Notes under the pieces: model-generated | The model's database searches: none | What the model saw: only the letters and a program-made list of their open reading frames with translations | Told to the model about the DNA's origin: nothing | Shown: positions 5,674-6,174 of the stretch, in pieces | Layout: the number at the start of each line of letters is the position of its first letter | Position numbering within the stretch: position 1 is the first letter of the stretch | Position numbers and translations under genes: made by a program | Source of the DNA: Candidatus Sulfotelmatobacter sp. | GTDB taxonomy: Bacteria; Acidobacteriota; Terriglobia; Terriglobales; Acidobacteriaceae | Length of the DNA: 6,174 nucleotides | Assembly (NCBI GenBank): GCA_030037575.1 | Contig: JASHRB010000532.1 | Span: 1-6,174 of the forward strand | Direction of reading: 5' to 3'

Positions 5674-6174
5674 CACATCACCTGCCTGTAGGTACGTTGT
5701 AGCAGGCGGGCAAGTTCCGCGCGCCCACGATTTATTCGACTTTTCACAGTCCCCTCCGGAATCCTCAAAACGGTTGCGATTTCACGGTAATCAAAATCTT
5801 GTAAGTCCCTTAGAATCAACGCCTCCCGCAGCTCTGGCGAAAGCTTGCCCAAGGCCGCGTGAACGGCTTCGCCAGCCTCGCGGCTGCGCACGCGGGAGTC
5901 GGGAGGCGCACTTTGGTCATGAATTTGCTCGCTCAGCGGCTGCGCGTCTTCCAGCTTGGAGACCGGAGCGTCGAGTGAGTCGGTCATGCGGTCCTGCTTG
6001 GTCTTGCGGAAATGGTCGACTAGCAAGTTACGGGTGATGGCCGTTATCCAGGTGACGAACGCACCCTTCGCGGCGTCATAGCTGGAAAGCGTGCGGTACA
6101 TCTTGAGGAAAACTTCCTGCGTCAGGTCTTGGGCATCGTTGGCCGACCCGGCAAATCGATAGCAGATGTTGTAG
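5673..6174 (-). CDS. RNA polymerase ECF sigma factor (sigma-70 family), 5' end outside window
   Basis: The 166 visible residues are the main part of an ECF sigma factor, which directs RNA polymerase to a small set of stress promoters. Reading is open from the right edge, so the N-terminus (probably a few tens of residues) is missing; the ATG at 6101 is internal. Region 2 is visible as DAQDLTQEVFLK (13-24) and FVTWITAITRNLLVDHFRK (39-57), the -10 recognition and core-binding part. A charged linker occupies about 60-100. Region 4 (about 104-159) contains LSPELREALILRDLQDFDY followed by the helix-turn-helix IATVLRIPEGTVKSRINRGR, which reads the -35 element. The stop codon overlaps the anti-sigma start (TGATG), so the two are translationally coupled. 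Such pairs are usually autoregulated, but the promoter region lies outside the window. Confidence 0.95.
   Translation of the reverse strand, partial: YNICYRFAGSANDAQDLTQEVFLKMYRTLSSYDAAKGAFVTWITAITRNLLVDHFRKTKQDRMTDSLDAPVSKLEDAQPLSEQIHDQSAPPDSRVRSREAGEAVHAALGKLSPELREALILRDLQDFDYREIATVLRIPEGTVKSRINRGRAELARLLQRTYRQVM
5679..5683 (-). promoter_or_regulatory. Weak ribosome binding site favouring the ATG start of the anti-sigma gene
   Basis: AGGTG on the minus strand is five bases before the ATG at 5673, but only two bases before the competing GTG at 5676. It lies within the last codons of the sigma gene. It is short, so re-initiation by ribosomes finishing the sigma gene probably contributes. Confidence 0.5.

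Noticed and set aside
5673..6101. Sigma factor starting at ATG 6101
   Set aside because: The frame stays open to the window edge, and the upstream codons encode conserved sigma region 2 (DAQDLTQEVFLK), so this ATG is internal.

Overview
The window is GC-rich bacterial DNA, densely packed, with all six recognisable genes on the minus strand. They therefore read from right to left. The gene set and protein styles point to an Acidobacteriota member: an ECF sigma factor with a zf-HC2 anti-sigma partner, a B-box/TM2/LiaF-like membrane protein, a DUF4097-type solenoid protein, and an endonuclease-type MutL. This is an inference from family knowledge, not a database result.

In transcription order: (1) 6174-5673, an ECF sigma factor whose 5' end lies outside the window; (2) 5673-4870, a membrane-anchored zf-HC2 anti-sigma factor; (3) 4873-3836, a protein with an N-terminal zinc finger and several membrane helices; (4) 3843-2344, a protein with three membrane helices and a long beta-solenoid domain; (5) 2260-197, mutL; (6) 127-1, the first 42 codons of an unrecognised gene that leaves the window on the left. 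Genes 1 to 4 overlap one another by 1, 4 and 8 bases. Good Shine-Dalgarno sequences for genes 3 and 4 lie inside the preceding genes, so these four form one translationally coupled operon. mutL follows after 83 bases with no convincing terminator between, so it may be cotranscribed.

The first four genes look like an envelope-sensing unit. The anti-sigma factor would hold the sigma factor at the membrane. Genes 3 and 4 share a LiaF-like membrane hairpin with a W-P-L-L-L signature and are likely effectors or accessory sensors. MutL is the mismatch-repair ATPase/endonuclease and has no obvious functional link to the unit apart from position. Behind mutL, an imperfect stem followed by five T's may be its terminator; it abuts the start codon of gene 6.

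There is no sign of a mobile element, CRISPR array, tRNA, rRNA or recent transfer. No gene-free stretch exceeds 300 bases; the longest gaps are 83 and 69 bases. The long plus-strand open frames are antisense shadows of these genes.
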